A stretch of 64,000 nt of DNA from Luteibacter sp. UNC138MFCol5.1 (GTDB lineage Bacteria; Pseudomonadota; Gammaproteobacteria; Xanthomonadales; Rhodanobacteraceae), in the NCBI RefSeq assembly GCF_900110505.1, contig NZ_FODZ01000003.1:167062-231061 (forward strand), given 5' to 3'. Under the pieces are notes generated by a model. The model made no database searches. It saw only the letters and a list, made by a program, of their open reading frames with translations, and was not told where the DNA came from. The position numbers were made by a program, and so were the translations under genes. The first letter of the stretch is position 1, and every line of letters starts with the position of its first letter. This document shows positions 43,658 to 52,700 of this stretch, piece by piece.

Positions 43658-43971
43658 GCGCCTATACCGACCAGCAGCGCGAGGATGCCATCGAGGAAAT
43701 GATGGGCATGCACCGCTACGTCGAGGACTTCCTGTTCGAAGGGGAAGCCGATCCGACGCAGCTGGTCAGCCTCCTGATGGTGCGCGACCTCCCGCTCCGC
43801 ACCCGCGACCACCGCGACGACGCACTCGCTGACGCCTACGACGCGCAGCGCGAGATGTTCAGCGACGCCTTCCGCGCCTTCGCCTACCGCACGCAGGCCG
43901 GTCAGCCGCACAGCCGCGTCGACATGTTCCTCGACCACCAGCACGCCATCCACATGGAGTACGCCGCATGA
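43654..43971 (+). CDS. Hypothetical early protein
   Basis: 105 residues, acidic: YTDQQREDAIEEMMGMHRYV, FSDAFRAFAYRTQAGQPHSR. Overlaps the genes on both sides by 4 bases. Unknown function. Confidence 0.75.
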   Translation: MSAYTDQQREDAIEEMMGMHRYVEDFLFEGEADPTQLVSLLMVRDLPLRTRDHRDDALADAYDAQREMFSDAFRAFAYRTQAGQPHSRVDMFLDHQHAIHMEYAA

Positions 43972-44174
43972 GCACCGTCGTCCCGCCCACCCACATGCAG
44001 TACGCCCGCCGCATCCGCCGCTACGGCCGCCAGAACGGTGTGACGGAGGCCGAGATGCGCGCCGCGATTAAGTCAGGCATTCCGCTTCTGACGGAACGCA
44101 CGCCCGAGTCGGTGTCGTACGAGTACGGCCGTCGCTTCCGCGACTTCGTGCCGACGGGGAGCACTGCGGCATGA
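43968..44174 (+). CDS. Hypothetical early protein
   Basis: 68 residues, basic: MQYARRIRRYGRQNGVTEAE, MRAAIKSGIPLLTERTPESV. ATGA overlaps at both ends. Possibly DNA- or RNA-binding judging only from charge. Confidence 0.7.
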   Translation: MSTVVPPTHMQYARRIRRYGRQNGVTEAEMRAAIKSGIPLLTERTPESVSYEYGRRFRDFVPTGSTAA

Positions 44175-44479
44175 GCGACGTCATCGACAAGATGCCGGTG
44201 CGCTGCATGCGCATCCACGCCCCGCGCCTCGACCCCGTTGTCGTGGTGTGGATCAACGAGGAACTGGGCAAGGGGCGCGTGATCGTCCAGTGCTACGACC
44301 AGGCGTGGACGGCCTACTGGGGGGCGATGGGCAACTGCACGTTGGAGCAGTTCTTTCTCGCCTGCGATGTCGACTACCTGACCGGTCGCTTCGGCCCTAA
44401 GCGGAAAGATGAGAGCTACCTCGAACGCATCGTCACTGCGATCCGGGAAGCGCTCAAGTCTCAGCAGGTTCCCGAATGA
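44171..44479 (+). CDS. Hypothetical early protein
   Basis: 102 residues: CMRIHAPRLDPVVVVWINEE, GNCTLEQFFLACDVDYLTGR. The pattern W-x-x-x-x-G-x-C-T-x-E-Q-F-F-x-x-C-x-x-D-Y-L resembles short phage proteins of unknown role. Overlaps both neighbours. Confidence 0.75.
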   Translation: MSDVIDKMPVRCMRIHAPRLDPVVVVWINEELGKGRVIVQCYDQAWTAYWGAMGNCTLEQFFLACDVDYLTGRFGPKRKDESYLERIVTAIREALKSQQVPE

Positions 44480-44622
44480 GCAACTACGACGACTACATGG
44501 CGCACATCCGTGCGGCAGCGAATGCGCGGAAGCCTCTCACGCGCGCCGAGTTGCAGTGCATCGGCGTTTACCTCGGCCTGGTTGCCGTCGCCGCGCTGAT
44601 CGCGCTGGCGACCGGTCACTGA
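44476..44622 (+). CDS. Tiny single-span membrane protein (48 aa)
   Basis: Reads MSNYDDYMAHIRAAANARKP, then TRAELQCIGVYLGLVAVAAL with a hydrophobic end (IALATGH). Its ATG overlaps the preceding stop as ATGA. One membrane helix at about residues 29-45. Confidence 0.7.
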   Translation: MSNYDDYMAHIRAAANARKPLTRAELQCIGVYLGLVAVAALIALATGH

Positions 44623-44658
44623 TCTCGTAACGCCGGCAGCGCCGGCAAGGAATTCGAC

Positions 44659-44922
44659 ATGACGACGAACACCCGCATTGCCCTCAACCCGGTGGAGTCC
44701 TCGCAGATCCACAGCATCGGCCACGACGCCGCGACGAACACCCTCGCGATCCGCTTCAAGAACTACAAGGGCGAGGCGTCCTCGCTCTACCACTACAGCA
44801 ACTTCACCGCCGCCGACTTCGCCGCGTTCCGTGACGCCGAGTCCATCGGCAAGCACTTCGGGCAGCACATCAAGCCCGCCACCGAGAAGCACCCGTATCG
44901 CCGGGTCGACTTCGAAGGCTGA
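44659..44922 (+). CDS. KTSC-domain protein
   Basis: 87 residues: LNPVESSQIHSIGHDAATNT, LAIRFKNYKGEASSLYHYSN and GKHFGQHIKPATEKHPYRRV. These are the KTSC hallmarks (V-x-S-S-x-I, Y-x-Y, G-x-x-F-x-x-x-I). KTSC proteins occur in phages and near lysyl-tRNA synthetase; function uncertain. Confidence 0.85.
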   Translation: MTTNTRIALNPVESSQIHSIGHDAATNTLAIRFKNYKGEASSLYHYSNFTAADFAAFRDAESIGKHFGQHIKPATEKHPYRRVDFEG

Positions 44923-44974
44923 CCGCTCCTACCCCTCTCACACCATGCCGGTGCTCGCCGGCGAAGGAATACAG

Positions 44975-46045
44975 ATGAACGCCCAGGCTAACGCCATCGC
45001 CGTTCGCGAAGACTTCGGCGGTTCCAGCACGACGCTCGCCGCCCCCGAAACCGCATCGTCCGCCGTCGCCGCGCAGGCGAAGGCCATGGTCGAGGCGCGC
45101 TACGTGATGGCGCTCCGCCGCCCGCGCCAGTGGGATCAGGTGCGGCAGGACCTCCTCAAGGAGTGCCGCCGCCCCAGCTTCGCGCACAACAAGTCGGCCT
45201 ACTACCGGAAGCCAATCGGCCAGGGCGTCGAGGGGCTGGGCATTCGATTCGTCGAGGTGGCCCTGCGCTGCATGACGAACGTGCTGGTGGAAACCAGCAT
45301 GATCTTCGAGGACGAATCCAAGGAAGTGCACCGCGTCTCGGTCACCGACCTGGAATCGAACGTCACGTACCCGCTCGACGTTCGCGTGACGAAGACGGTG
45401 GAGCGCGCCAAGCCCGATAGCGACGGCAGCTACATCAGCATGCGCAAGAACAGCTACGGCAAGAACGTCTACACCGTTCTGGGCACCGAGGACGACATCC
45501 TCAACAAGCGTGCCGCCCAGGTGTCCAAGGCGATTCGCACCCTCGGTCTGCGCATCATCCCCGGCGACCTTCAGGACGAAGCCGAGGAGATCATCAAGTC
45601 GATCCGCCTGGACGAAGCGGCGCGCGATCCCGACGCCGAGCGGAAGCGCATGGCGGACGCCTTCGCCGAGATCGGCGTGAAGGCCGCTGATCTCGCGAAC
45701 TACCTCGGCCACTCCCTCGACACCTGCTCCCCCGCCGAGCTCGTGGACCTGCGCGGCATCTACGGCGCCATCCGCGACGGCGAGTCCTCGTGGAAGAGCG
45801 TCATGGACAACAAGGCCGAGCAGGCGGGCAAGTCGAGCGGCGGCGAGACGACCGCGCGGGCCAAGGAGCTTCCGACCTGCAGCGACGAGACGTTCGAGAA
45901 GAAGAAGACGGCGTGGCGCATGGCCGTGGAGACCGGCAACAAGTCGGTCAACGACCTCATCGCCATGATCGAAACGAAGGAACAGCTCACCAGCGACCAG
46001 AAGATGGAAATCGCGTCGTGGGCCACCGACGGGAGTGCCGAATAA
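44975..46045 (+). CDS. Probable recombination partner of YqaJ exonuclease (unknown family)
   Basis: 356 residues from the ATG at 44975. The core (RRPRQWDQVRQDLLKECRRP, AYYRKPIGQGVEGLGIRFVE, then VALRCMTNVLVETSMIFEDE and NVYTVLGTEDDILNKRAAQV) is highly conserved in appearance, and the C-terminus has a helical TWRMAVETGNKSVNDLIAMI-like segment. It overlaps the YqaJ exonuclease gene by one base, the usual place of a RecT/Erf/Redbeta annealing protein. It matches none of these families by eye. Confidence 0.75.
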   Translation: MNAQANAIAVREDFGGSSTTLAAPETASSAVAAQAKAMVEARYVMALRRPRQWDQVRQDLLKECRRPSFAHNKSAYYRKPIGQGVEGLGIRFVEVALRCMTNVLVETSMIFEDESKEVHRVSVTDLESNVTYPLDVRVTKTVERAKPDSDGSYISMRKNSYGKNVYTVLGTEDDILNKRAAQVSKAIRTLGLRIIPGDLQDEAEEIIKSIRLDEAARDPDAERKRMADAFAEIGVKAADLANYLGHSLDTCSPAELVDLRGIYGAIRDGESSWKSVMDNKAEQAGKSSGGETTARAKELPTCSDETFEKKKTAWRMAVETGNKSVNDLIAMIETKEQLTSDQKMEIASWATDGSAE

Positions 46046-47802
46046 TGCGCGTCCATAACCTCCAGCAGGGCTCCGACGAATGGGCGGCGTTCCGCCTCAA
46101 CCATCACGGCGCGAGCGAGGCTGCCGCCATGCTTGGCCTCTCGAAGCGGACCACGCGCTCCGAACTGCTGCGCATGAAGCACACCGGCACGCCGAAGGAA
46201 TTCAGCGACTGGGTGCAGGAGAACATCCTCGATTATGGCCACCACGTCGAAGCGATGGCGCGGCCGCTGGTCGAGGAACTGATCGGTGACGACCTCTACC
46301 CGGTGACGTGCTCCGACGAGGACACCGGCGGCCACCTGTCCGCCTCCTGCGACGGCCTGACGATGGCGGGCGAAACCGCCTTCGAGCACAAGCAGTGGAA
46401 CGGCGAGCTCGCCGCGGCCGTCGCCGCCGGCACTGTCCCGGACGACCACATGCCGCAGTGCCAGCAGATCATGATGATCACCGGGGCCAAGCGCGTCATC
46501 TTCACCGTCTCCGATGGAACGCGCGACAACTTCGTTTCGACGGAGGTGTGGCCTGATGCCCGCTGGTTCGAGCGCATCCGCGACGGCTGGGCCCAGTTCG
46601 ACCGAGACCTCACCGATTACACGCTGCCCGAGCAGAAGCCGATGCTCGTCGCCGAGGCCGTGCAGGACCTTCCGGCCGTCGCCGTGCAGGTCATCGGCCA
46701 GATCTCCGTGCGCGAGAATTTCCGCGTGTTCGAGAGCGCCCTGCGCGACTTCCTCGACAACAAGCTGATCCGTGAGCCGCAGACGGATCAGGACTTCGTG
46801 GACCTCGACCAGCAGATCAAGGCCATGAAGAAGGCCGAAGACACGCTCAACGCCGCCGAGGCAATGATGCTCGCCCAGGTCGAGAGCATCGACCAGGCGA
46901 AGCGCCAGAAGGACATGCTCGCCAAGCTGGTGCGCGACAACCGCCTGATGGCCGAGAAGCTGCTGGAGAGCGAGAAGATCCGGCGCCGGCAGGAACGCAT
47001 CGAAGCGGCTCGCAAGGCCTTCTCGGCGCACGTGGCCGATCTGCAAGGCTCCATCACCGGCCTGCGTCTCGACGTGGTGATGCCCGACTTCGCCGGCGCC
47101 ATCAAGGGCCTGAAGACGCTCACCAGCATCGACGACAAGCTCGACACGGCGCTCGCGAACGGGAAGATTGCCGCCGACCGCCAGGCCAACGACTTCCGCG
47201 CCAAGCTGGCGTGGGTGGCGGAGCTCGCCGGGGAACACCGCGCGCTGCTCGCAGACCTTCAGCAGCTGGCAGTGAAGCCGATCGACGACTTCAAGCTCGC
47301 GGTGCAGTCCCGTATCGCCGACCACCTGCGCCGCGAGGAAGCTCGGCAGGAGGCGGAGCGCGAGCGGATCCGTCGCGAGGAGCGAGAGAAGATCGAGCGC
47401 GAGCAGGCGGAAGCCGAACGGGAGCGTCTGGCCGATGAGCGCGCGCGTGCGGAAGCCGAGGCAGCCGCAGAACGTGAACGCGCCGCCGCCGAGCTCGCGC
47501 CGGACGAGCCCACGCCCGATCCGGTCCACTCGGTTACCGCCGAACTGCGGGCGCTCGAAGAACCGATGCACTTCGATACGGCGCCCGCGGCTGGCCCGCG
47601 CCGCACGGTGAAGCTCGGCGACATCAACGCCCGCATCGCCCCGCTCTCGATCTCGGCCGACGGCCTGGCTTCCCTCGGCTTCCAGCCGGTCGGAACCGAG
47701 CGCGCCGCGAAGCTCTACGCCGAGGACGACCTGCTCGCGATCTACCGCGGCCTGTACGCCGTGATCCAGAACGCGGCCGGCGAACTGAAGAAGGCGGCAT
47801 AG
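46045..47802 (+). CDS. YqaJ-family viral exonuclease with long coiled-coil extension
   Basis: 585 residues. Residues 1 to about 190 are the lambda-Exo-like YqaJ nuclease: ASEAAAMLGLSKRTTRSELL, Glu69 in GHHVEAMARPLVEEL, Asp103 in SCDGL, and Glu114-His-Lys116 in FEHKQWN. Residues about 240-500 form coiled coils (EEARQEAERERIRREEREKI and on), and the last 80 residues are a small separate domain (AGPRRTVKLGDINARIAPLS). 5'-to-3' exonuclease that makes single-stranded tails for recombination. The extension is longer than in stand-alone YqaJ proteins. Confidence 0.88.
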   Translation: MRVHNLQQGSDEWAAFRLNHHGASEAAAMLGLSKRTTRSELLRMKHTGTPKEFSDWVQENILDYGHHVEAMARPLVEELIGDDLYPVTCSDEDTGGHLSASCDGLTMAGETAFEHKQWNGELAAAVAAGTVPDDHMPQCQQIMMITGAKRVIFTVSDGTRDNFVSTEVWPDARWFERIRDGWAQFDRDLTDYTLPEQKPMLVAEAVQDLPAVAVQVIGQISVRENFRVFESALRDFLDNKLIREPQTDQDFVDLDQQIKAMKKAEDTLNAAEAMMLAQVESIDQAKRQKDMLAKLVRDNRLMAEKLLESEKIRRRQERIEAARKAFSAHVADLQGSITGLRLDVVMPDFAGAIKGLKTLTSIDDKLDTALANGKIAADRQANDFRAKLAWVAELAGEHRALLADLQQLAVKPIDDFKLAVQSRIADHLRREEARQEAERERIRREEREKIEREQAEAERERLADERARAEAEAAAERERAAAELAPDEPTPDPVHSVTAELRALEEPMHFDTAPAAGPRRTVKLGDINARIAPLSISADGLASLGFQPVGTERAAKLYAEDDLLAIYRGLYAVIQNAAGELKKAA

Positions 47803-47805
47803 GCC

Positions 47806-48012
47806 ATGCCCCGCACCGGCGACCTCTTCGACGGCTGGTTCGACAACCAGCAGACCCAGCAGCGCGAGCTCTGGCTCGACGGGAACCGCGGGCGCTACGC
47901 CCACCGCCGGTGCATCGAACCCAACCACCCATGGCGCGAGATGCGCGCGCCGTGGGGAACCCATCCCGACTTTCCGCAGAACGCCCATCAGGAGCGCCAC
48001 GCACATGGCTGA
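47806..48012 (+). CDS. Small hypothetical protein
   Basis: 68 residues, rich in Trp, Arg, Asn and Gln: GDLFDGWFDNQQTQQRELWL, HRRCIEPNHPWREMRAPWGT. Ends inside the methyltransferase start (8-base overlap). Unknown function. Confidence 0.65.
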   Translation: MPRTGDLFDGWFDNQQTQQRELWLDGNRGRYAHRRCIEPNHPWREMRAPWGTHPDFPQNAHQERHAHG

Positions 48013-49963
48013 CGGCAACCGCCAGACCGGCTTCAACTTCCCCTCGCGCGCGACGCCCTCTCGCCTTCGCCCGGGCGAGATCGTCGTCGACTTCTTTGCC
48101 GGTGGCGGCGGCGCGAGCGAGGCGCTGCGTCAGGCACTCGGCCGCGACCCCGACGTCGCGGTCAACCACGACCCGGACGCGATCGCCATGCATGCGGCGA
48201 ATCACCCGTTCACCCGGCACATGGAGGCCGACGTCTGGGCGGTCGACATCCTGCGCGAGGTTGCCGGTCGGCTCGTGGGCTGGTTCCACGCCTCGCCGGA
48301 CTGCACGCACTTCAGCCAGGCGAAGGGCGGCCAGCCTCGAAGCAAGGCGACGCGCTCTCTGTCGTGGGTCGTGCTGAAGGTCGCTGGCACGCTGGCCCGC
48401 GCCGGTCTCGCGCCGCGCATCGTCAGCCTGGAGAACGTCGAGCAGATCCTGAAGTGGGGTCCGCTGGTCGCGAAGCGCGACAAGGCGACCGGCCGCGTCG
48501 TGAAGCTGGACGGCACGGTCGCCGCGCGCGGCGAGCGCGTGTCGGTCTGGGAGCAGTGCCTCGTTCCCGACAAGAAGCACGCCGGCCGGACGTGGGAGCA
48601 CTTCGTCGGCGCGCTCCGCTCGCTCGGCTACGTCGTCGAGTGGCGGAAGCTCGTCGCGAGCGATTACGGCGCCGGCACCAGCCGTAAGCGCCTGTTCCTC
48701 GTCGCCCGCCGCGACGGCCAGCCGATCGTGTGGCCGGAGCCGACCCACGGCCCGGGCCGCGCCAACCCCTACGTCACCGCCGCCGACTGCATCGATTTCG
48801 CCGTGCCCTGCCCGTCGATTTTCGAGCGCAAGAAGCCGCTGGCCGACGCCACCATGCGCCGCATCGCACGCGGCGTGGACCGCTACGTATTGAAAGCCGC
48901 CGAACCGTTCATCGTGGGCGTCGGCGGGCGGCGCGGCCAGACCGCCGAGAGCAGCGTGCACGAGCCGGGCGCCACCACGACCGCGAAATACGACGCGGCG
49001 CTCGTGCAGCCCACGCTGGCACCGCTGATCACGCAGCACGCCCAGGCGTCGGTCGACACGAACAAGCCGGTCACCCGTCCGATCGGCACGATGTGCGCCG
49101 AGGTGAAGGGCGGCCATTTCGCGCTGATCGCGCCTACGCTGGTCCAGACGGGCTACGGTGAGCGGGCCGGCCAAGCGCCGCGGTCGCTGGACATCGAGAA
49201 GCCGATCGGCGTCGCCCCGGCCGGTGGTGTGAAGCACGCCGTCGCCGCCGCGCACCTGGTGAAGTTCCGTGGCGACAGCACCGGGACCGCAGCGGGCGCC
49301 CCGATGCCCACCATCACGTCAGGCGCGGGCGCTGCGCGGCCCGCCGGTGCGGCGCACGCCATGGGTGTCTCGACGGCGTACCTGGTCCGCCAGTTCGGGA
49401 AGTCCATCGGTGCCGACGCGAACGATCCCGTGGGCGCGATCACGGCGGGCGGCAGTGGCAAGACCTCGCTGGCTTCGGCGCACCTGGCGAAGCTGCGCGG
49501 CACGAGCTCAGCAGCTGATGTCGCCGACGCGCTGCACACCATCAGCGCAGGCGGCGAGCACCACGCGGTCGTCGAGTGCACGCTCAGCCCCGAGCACGAG
49601 GCGGGCGCGCTGCGTGTCGCCGCGTTCCTCATCAAGTACTACGGCACGGCGCGAGGCGTCGACATCGACGAACCTCTCGACACCGTGACCACGAAGGACC
49701 GCCTCGCGCTGGTCACTGTGTGGGTGCAGGGCAACCTGTACGTGATCGTTGACATCGGCCTGCGCATGCTCCGCCGTGAGGAACTTTTCCGCGCGCAGGG
49801 CTTCCCGGCCGACTACATCATCGATCGCACGGCCGACGGGCGGCCGCTGAGCATCAGCAAGAGCGTGCGTATGGTGGGCAACTCCGTGAGCCCGCCGCCG
49901 CTCCGCGCGATCGCTGAGGCGAACCTCGATGCGGCGTACGAAGACATGGCGGTCGCGGCATGA
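48005..49963 (+). CDS. Phage C5-cytosine DNA methyltransferase with internal repeats
   Basis: 652 residues. Motif I VVDFFAGGGGASEALRQAL near residue 28, motif IV SPDCTHFSQAKGG with the catalytic Cys, motif VI SLENVEQI, motif VIII region GAGTSRKRLFLVARR, and motifs IX-X at the C-terminus (REELFRAQGFPADYIID; MVGNSVSPP). Between residues about 300 and 580 it has about seven degenerate repeats of 33-42 residues with a P-x-x-T-I-T-A-G-G core, the probable target-recognition region. Likely protects phage DNA from host restriction. Confidence 0.93.
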   Translation: MADGNRQTGFNFPSRATPSRLRPGEIVVDFFAGGGGASEALRQALGRDPDVAVNHDPDAIAMHAANHPFTRHMEADVWAVDILREVAGRLVGWFHASPDCTHFSQAKGGQPRSKATRSLSWVVLKVAGTLARAGLAPRIVSLENVEQILKWGPLVAKRDKATGRVVKLDGTVAARGERVSVWEQCLVPDKKHAGRTWEHFVGALRSLGYVVEWRKLVASDYGAGTSRKRLFLVARRDGQPIVWPEPTHGPGRANPYVTAADCIDFAVPCPSIFERKKPLADATMRRIARGVDRYVLKAAEPFIVGVGGRRGQTAESSVHEPGATTTAKYDAALVQPTLAPLITQHAQASVDTNKPVTRPIGTMCAEVKGGHFALIAPTLVQTGYGERAGQAPRSLDIEKPIGVAPAGGVKHAVAAAHLVKFRGDSTGTAAGAPMPTITSGAGAARPAGAAHAMGVSTAYLVRQFGKSIGADANDPVGAITAGGSGKTSLASAHLAKLRGTSSAADVADALHTISAGGEHHAVVECTLSPEHEAGALRVAAFLIKYYGTARGVDIDEPLDTVTTKDRLALVTVWVQGNLYVIVDIGLRMLRREELFRAQGFPADYIIDRTADGRPLSISKSVRMVGNSVSPPPLRAIAEANLDAAYEDMAVAA

Positions 49964-51045
49964 CGGTGTCCATCATCACGGGTGACTGCCGCGACGTCCT
50001 TCGCACTCTGCCGGAGGCCTCCGCGCACACCTGCGTCACCAGCCCGCCCTACTTCGGCTTGCGCGACTACGGCGTCGACGGACAGATTGGACTGGAACCC
50101 TCGCCGGAAGAATTCGTGGCCGAGCTCGTAGCGGTGTTCCGTGAGGTTCGGCGAGTTCTAAGGGACGACGGTACGCTCTGGCTCAATCTCGGGGACAGCT
50201 ACGCCGGATCGTGGGGCGCCCAGTCGCGCGGAAACACTGCGGGCGAGGCGTCATCGAAGCTCGAAGGCTCGTCGATGCTGGAAGCGCGCCGCATCAGCGC
50301 ATACCCGCTCGGGACATCGGGCACCGGTAGCCTGAAGCGTACCCCTGGACTCAAGCCCAAGGACTTGATCGGTATCCCTTGGCGCGTTGCGCTGGCCCTT
50401 CAGGCTGACGGCTGGTATCTCCGTCAGGACATCATCTGGCACAAGCCGAACCCGATGCCGGAGAGCGTGCGCGACCGCTGCACGAAGGCGCACGAGTACC
50501 TGTTCCTCCTGAGCAAGTCCGAGCGCTACTACTTCGACCAGGCGGCGATATCGGAAGAACTGGAGCCGTCGAGCGTCGCGCGGCTGGCGCAAAACGTGGA
50601 TGCCCAGATCGGTAGCGAACGCGTCCCCGGCAAGACCAACGGCACCATGCGCGCCGTGGGCGGTAGCCGCCGCAACTCGTTCGCCCGCGAAACGAAAGCG
50701 TCAGCTGGCGATCACGGCCAGAAACCACAGCATCGCCTCGACCGGGACGACGTCGACTATACCGGTCGCCGTAATCGCAGAAGCGTGTGGACGGTGGCCA
50801 CCCAGCCGTTCAAGGAGGCGCACTTCGCGACATTCCCACCCGACCTGATCGAGCCCTGCATTCTTGCGGGCACGCCCGCCGGCGGCGTCGTGCTCGATCC
50901 GTTCGGCGGCGCTGGCACGACCGGGGTGGCGGCCGAGCGCTTGGGGCGAGACTCCCTTCTCATCGAACTGAATCCAGAGTACGCCGCGATCGCGCATCGC
51001 CGCACCATGCAGCGCGGCCTCACCCTGCCGGATCAAGCCGCATGA
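49960..51045 (+). CDS. N6-adenine/N4-cytosine DNA methyltransferase (beta class)
   Basis: 361 residues. Motif IV TSPPYFGLRDYG is near residue 24 and motif I LDPFGGAGTTGVAAERLGRD near residue 308, the beta-class order. The S-P-P-Y form is common in N4-cytosine enzymes, but base specificity cannot be settled. IGIPWRVALALQADGWYLRQ and DIIWHKPNPMPES are typical. Overlaps the C5 enzyme by 4 bases; both are orphan methyltransferases without a nuclease gene. Confidence 0.92.
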   Translation: MTVSIITGDCRDVLRTLPEASAHTCVTSPPYFGLRDYGVDGQIGLEPSPEEFVAELVAVFREVRRVLRDDGTLWLNLGDSYAGSWGAQSRGNTAGEASSKLEGSSMLEARRISAYPLGTSGTGSLKRTPGLKPKDLIGIPWRVALALQADGWYLRQDIIWHKPNPMPESVRDRCTKAHEYLFLLSKSERYYFDQAAISEELEPSSVARLAQNVDAQIGSERVPGKTNGTMRAVGGSRRNSFARETKASAGDHGQKPQHRLDRDDVDYTGRRNRRSVWTVATQPFKEAHFATFPPDLIEPCILAGTPAGGVVLDPFGGAGTTGVAAERLGRDSLLIELNPEYAAIAHRRTMQRGLTLPDQAA

Positions 51046-51209
51046 GCCCGAACGCCTACCGCCCCGAAGCCAGCGCCATCGCCGGCAAGGTCCACACATT
51101 CGTCTGCGGCGGGCACCAGGTGATGTCGATCGCCGCCGCGGAGTCCTACATCCAGAAACTCACCGACGCCGTCGAGCAGGCGAAGAAGCAGGAGGCCGAG
51201 AAGGCATGA
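51042..51209 (+). CDS. Small hypothetical protein (55 aa)
   Basis: Reads SPNAYRPEASAIAGKVHTFV, CGGHQVMSIAAAESYIQKLT and a Lys/Glu-rich end. ATGA overlaps on both sides support translation. Unknown function. Confidence 0.7.
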   Translation: MSPNAYRPEASAIAGKVHTFVCGGHQVMSIAAAESYIQKLTDAVEQAKKQEAEKA

Positions 51210-52168
51210 GCACCGAAAACACCGCCGACGCAATCCTCGCCGCCGTGTGCGACGCCCTGCACATCGGATCGGCTGTCCGATCGATGGATGTCGTCATGAC
51301 GAACATCGGCAACCTGCAGCGCCGTAGCGCATGCCTCGACGGTATCGAGCGCGCGTTCTTCACCGAAGAGGTTCCGGACGAAGATGATCCGAGTGAGTCG
51401 ATAGACGAGTGCTCGCTCTCGTGGGGAGCCACGCCGGAACAGTACGTCGAGACGTTCGGCGAACTGCTGGCCGAGCGCGCGAAATCGGCGCAGCAAGCCG
51501 CCGAGCCTGTCGAGCAGCCGAGGTCGAAGTGGCCGAAAGGCGACGCGGCGTTTGCAGAGTCGACGGCCGCGTTGAACGCATACCTTGACCAACTGAAGCC
51601 CGAGCAGGCGGTGGGCGATGGGGTGACGTGGATCAGCCGCACGGCGTTGCCTATGGTGAATCCGGCGCAGATGGTTCGTATCGCGCAGAACTACGCGCGG
51701 GTGGACACCGATCACGCCTACACCAAGGTTCCGAACTTCATGCCCCACGACTGGGTCGTGGCCGCTATGTGCGCTGCCTACGATGCAGGGCGCCAGAACA
51801 TCATCGACGGTACTCACATTGAGGGTTACACGCCCGAAGCCATCGAGAGCGTGCGCCGTATTTTCGCCCCGCGCCCGGCTGTCGTCACGGCTGGGGATGG
51901 GGTGACGGATGAGATGGTACGGCGTGCTACGGCGGCTTATGTCGATGCAGCGCCTAGCGATTGCCCTGTCGATGTGGTTCCTGCACGCATCCGGGCAGCG
52001 ATCATCGCCGCCCACCCGCATACCGGGTATTCGGCGGTGCCGGAGGGGTGGAAGCTCGTGCCAGTCGAGCCGAGCTGGTCGATGGTCAAGGCAGGTAATG
52101 CGTCGGACGGAACGATGCTTGGCATCTACACGGCCATGATCGCCGCCGCGCCGGAGGGGCCGGAATGA
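51206..52168 (+). CDS. Hypothetical early protein
   Basis: 320 residues, no recognised catalytic motif. N-terminal half: AAVCDALHIGSAVRSMDVVM, with acidic linkers. C-terminal half contains GDGVTDEMVRRATAAYVDAA and a GWKLVPVEPSWSMVKAGNAS region of the type seen in phage DUF551-like and Ea-type proteins. Overlaps neighbours by 4 bases. Confidence 0.75.
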   Translation: MSTENTADAILAAVCDALHIGSAVRSMDVVMTNIGNLQRRSACLDGIERAFFTEEVPDEDDPSESIDECSLSWGATPEQYVETFGELLAERAKSAQQAAEPVEQPRSKWPKGDAAFAESTAALNAYLDQLKPEQAVGDGVTWISRTALPMVNPAQMVRIAQNYARVDTDHAYTKVPNFMPHDWVVAAMCAAYDAGRQNIIDGTHIEGYTPEAIESVRRIFAPRPAVVTAGDGVTDEMVRRATAAYVDAAPSDCPVDVVPARIRAAIIAAHPHTGYSAVPEGWKLVPVEPSWSMVKAGNASDGTMLGIYTAMIAAAPEGPE

Positions 52169-52446
52169 ACCAGGTGATCGTATTCCCGCGCGGCCAGCTA
52201 TCGGCCGAGGACAAGGCCAGCATGCGCGAGATGGGCATCGCCGTCGTCGAGGCCGACGATCCGTCGAAGGTGGTCACCGTGATTCCGGTCGCGCCATCGG
52301 CGCCGGTCGCCAATCCGGACGACCTGACGATGGCGCTTCTGCACGGCCTCTCCGTCTCGAATTGGGACGAGCCGAAGGTGCTCTTCGTCAAAGAGCTGCA
52401 CCGCCGAATGCTGGCCCGCGAGAAGACCAAGGCGGTGCAGTCGTGA
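52165..52446 (+). CDS. Hypothetical early protein
   Basis: 93 residues: VIVFPRGQLSAEDKASMREM, GIAVVEADDPSKVVTVIPVA. Compact alpha/beta; unknown family. Last gene before a short minus-strand interruption. Confidence 0.7.
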   Translation: MNQVIVFPRGQLSAEDKASMREMGIAVVEADDPSKVVTVIPVAPSAPVANPDDLTMALLHGLSVSNWDEPKVLFVKELHRRMLAREKTKAVQS

Positions 52447-52451
52447 TTTGC

Positions 52452-52700
52452 CTACCAGGAGACTCCCTCACGGCGCTTGACCGCCTCTTGGGCTTCGAAG
52501 TAGGCCATGGCGTGCAGCGTGCCCTCGTCCCAGCTTCCGACCGGGATTGTCTCGCGTCGGGTACGTCCCGACACGGTCCCAATGGACTTCCCGTTCAATT
52601 CCACCTCCGCCGTCCAGTGGTACTCGCGGTCACCAAGCCTCTCGGTCATCCGGAGAGTGAATTTGCGGCCGTTAGCTTCGAATTCGTGGACCTTTCCCAT
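52452..52700 (-). CDS. Small beta-rich hypothetical protein
   Basis: 82 residues from the ATG at 52700, with GGGAG 7 bases upstream: FEANGRKFTLRMTERLGDRE, YHWTAEVELNGKSIGTVSGR. An antiparallel beta pattern. It is the only minus-strand gene in the rightward operon between 43349 and 54963, and its start codon overlaps that of the divergent gene at 52699. Confidence 0.7.
   Translation of the reverse strand: MGKVHEFEANGRKFTLRMTERLGDREYHWTAEVELNGKSIGTVSGRTRRETIPVGSWDEGTLHAMAYFEAQEAVKRREGVSW

Noticed and set aside
45760-49255. Two long minus-strand frames (758 and 543 codons) opposite the exonuclease and methyltransferase genes
   Set aside because: Both are shadows of clearly identified genes and break up at the gene boundaries.
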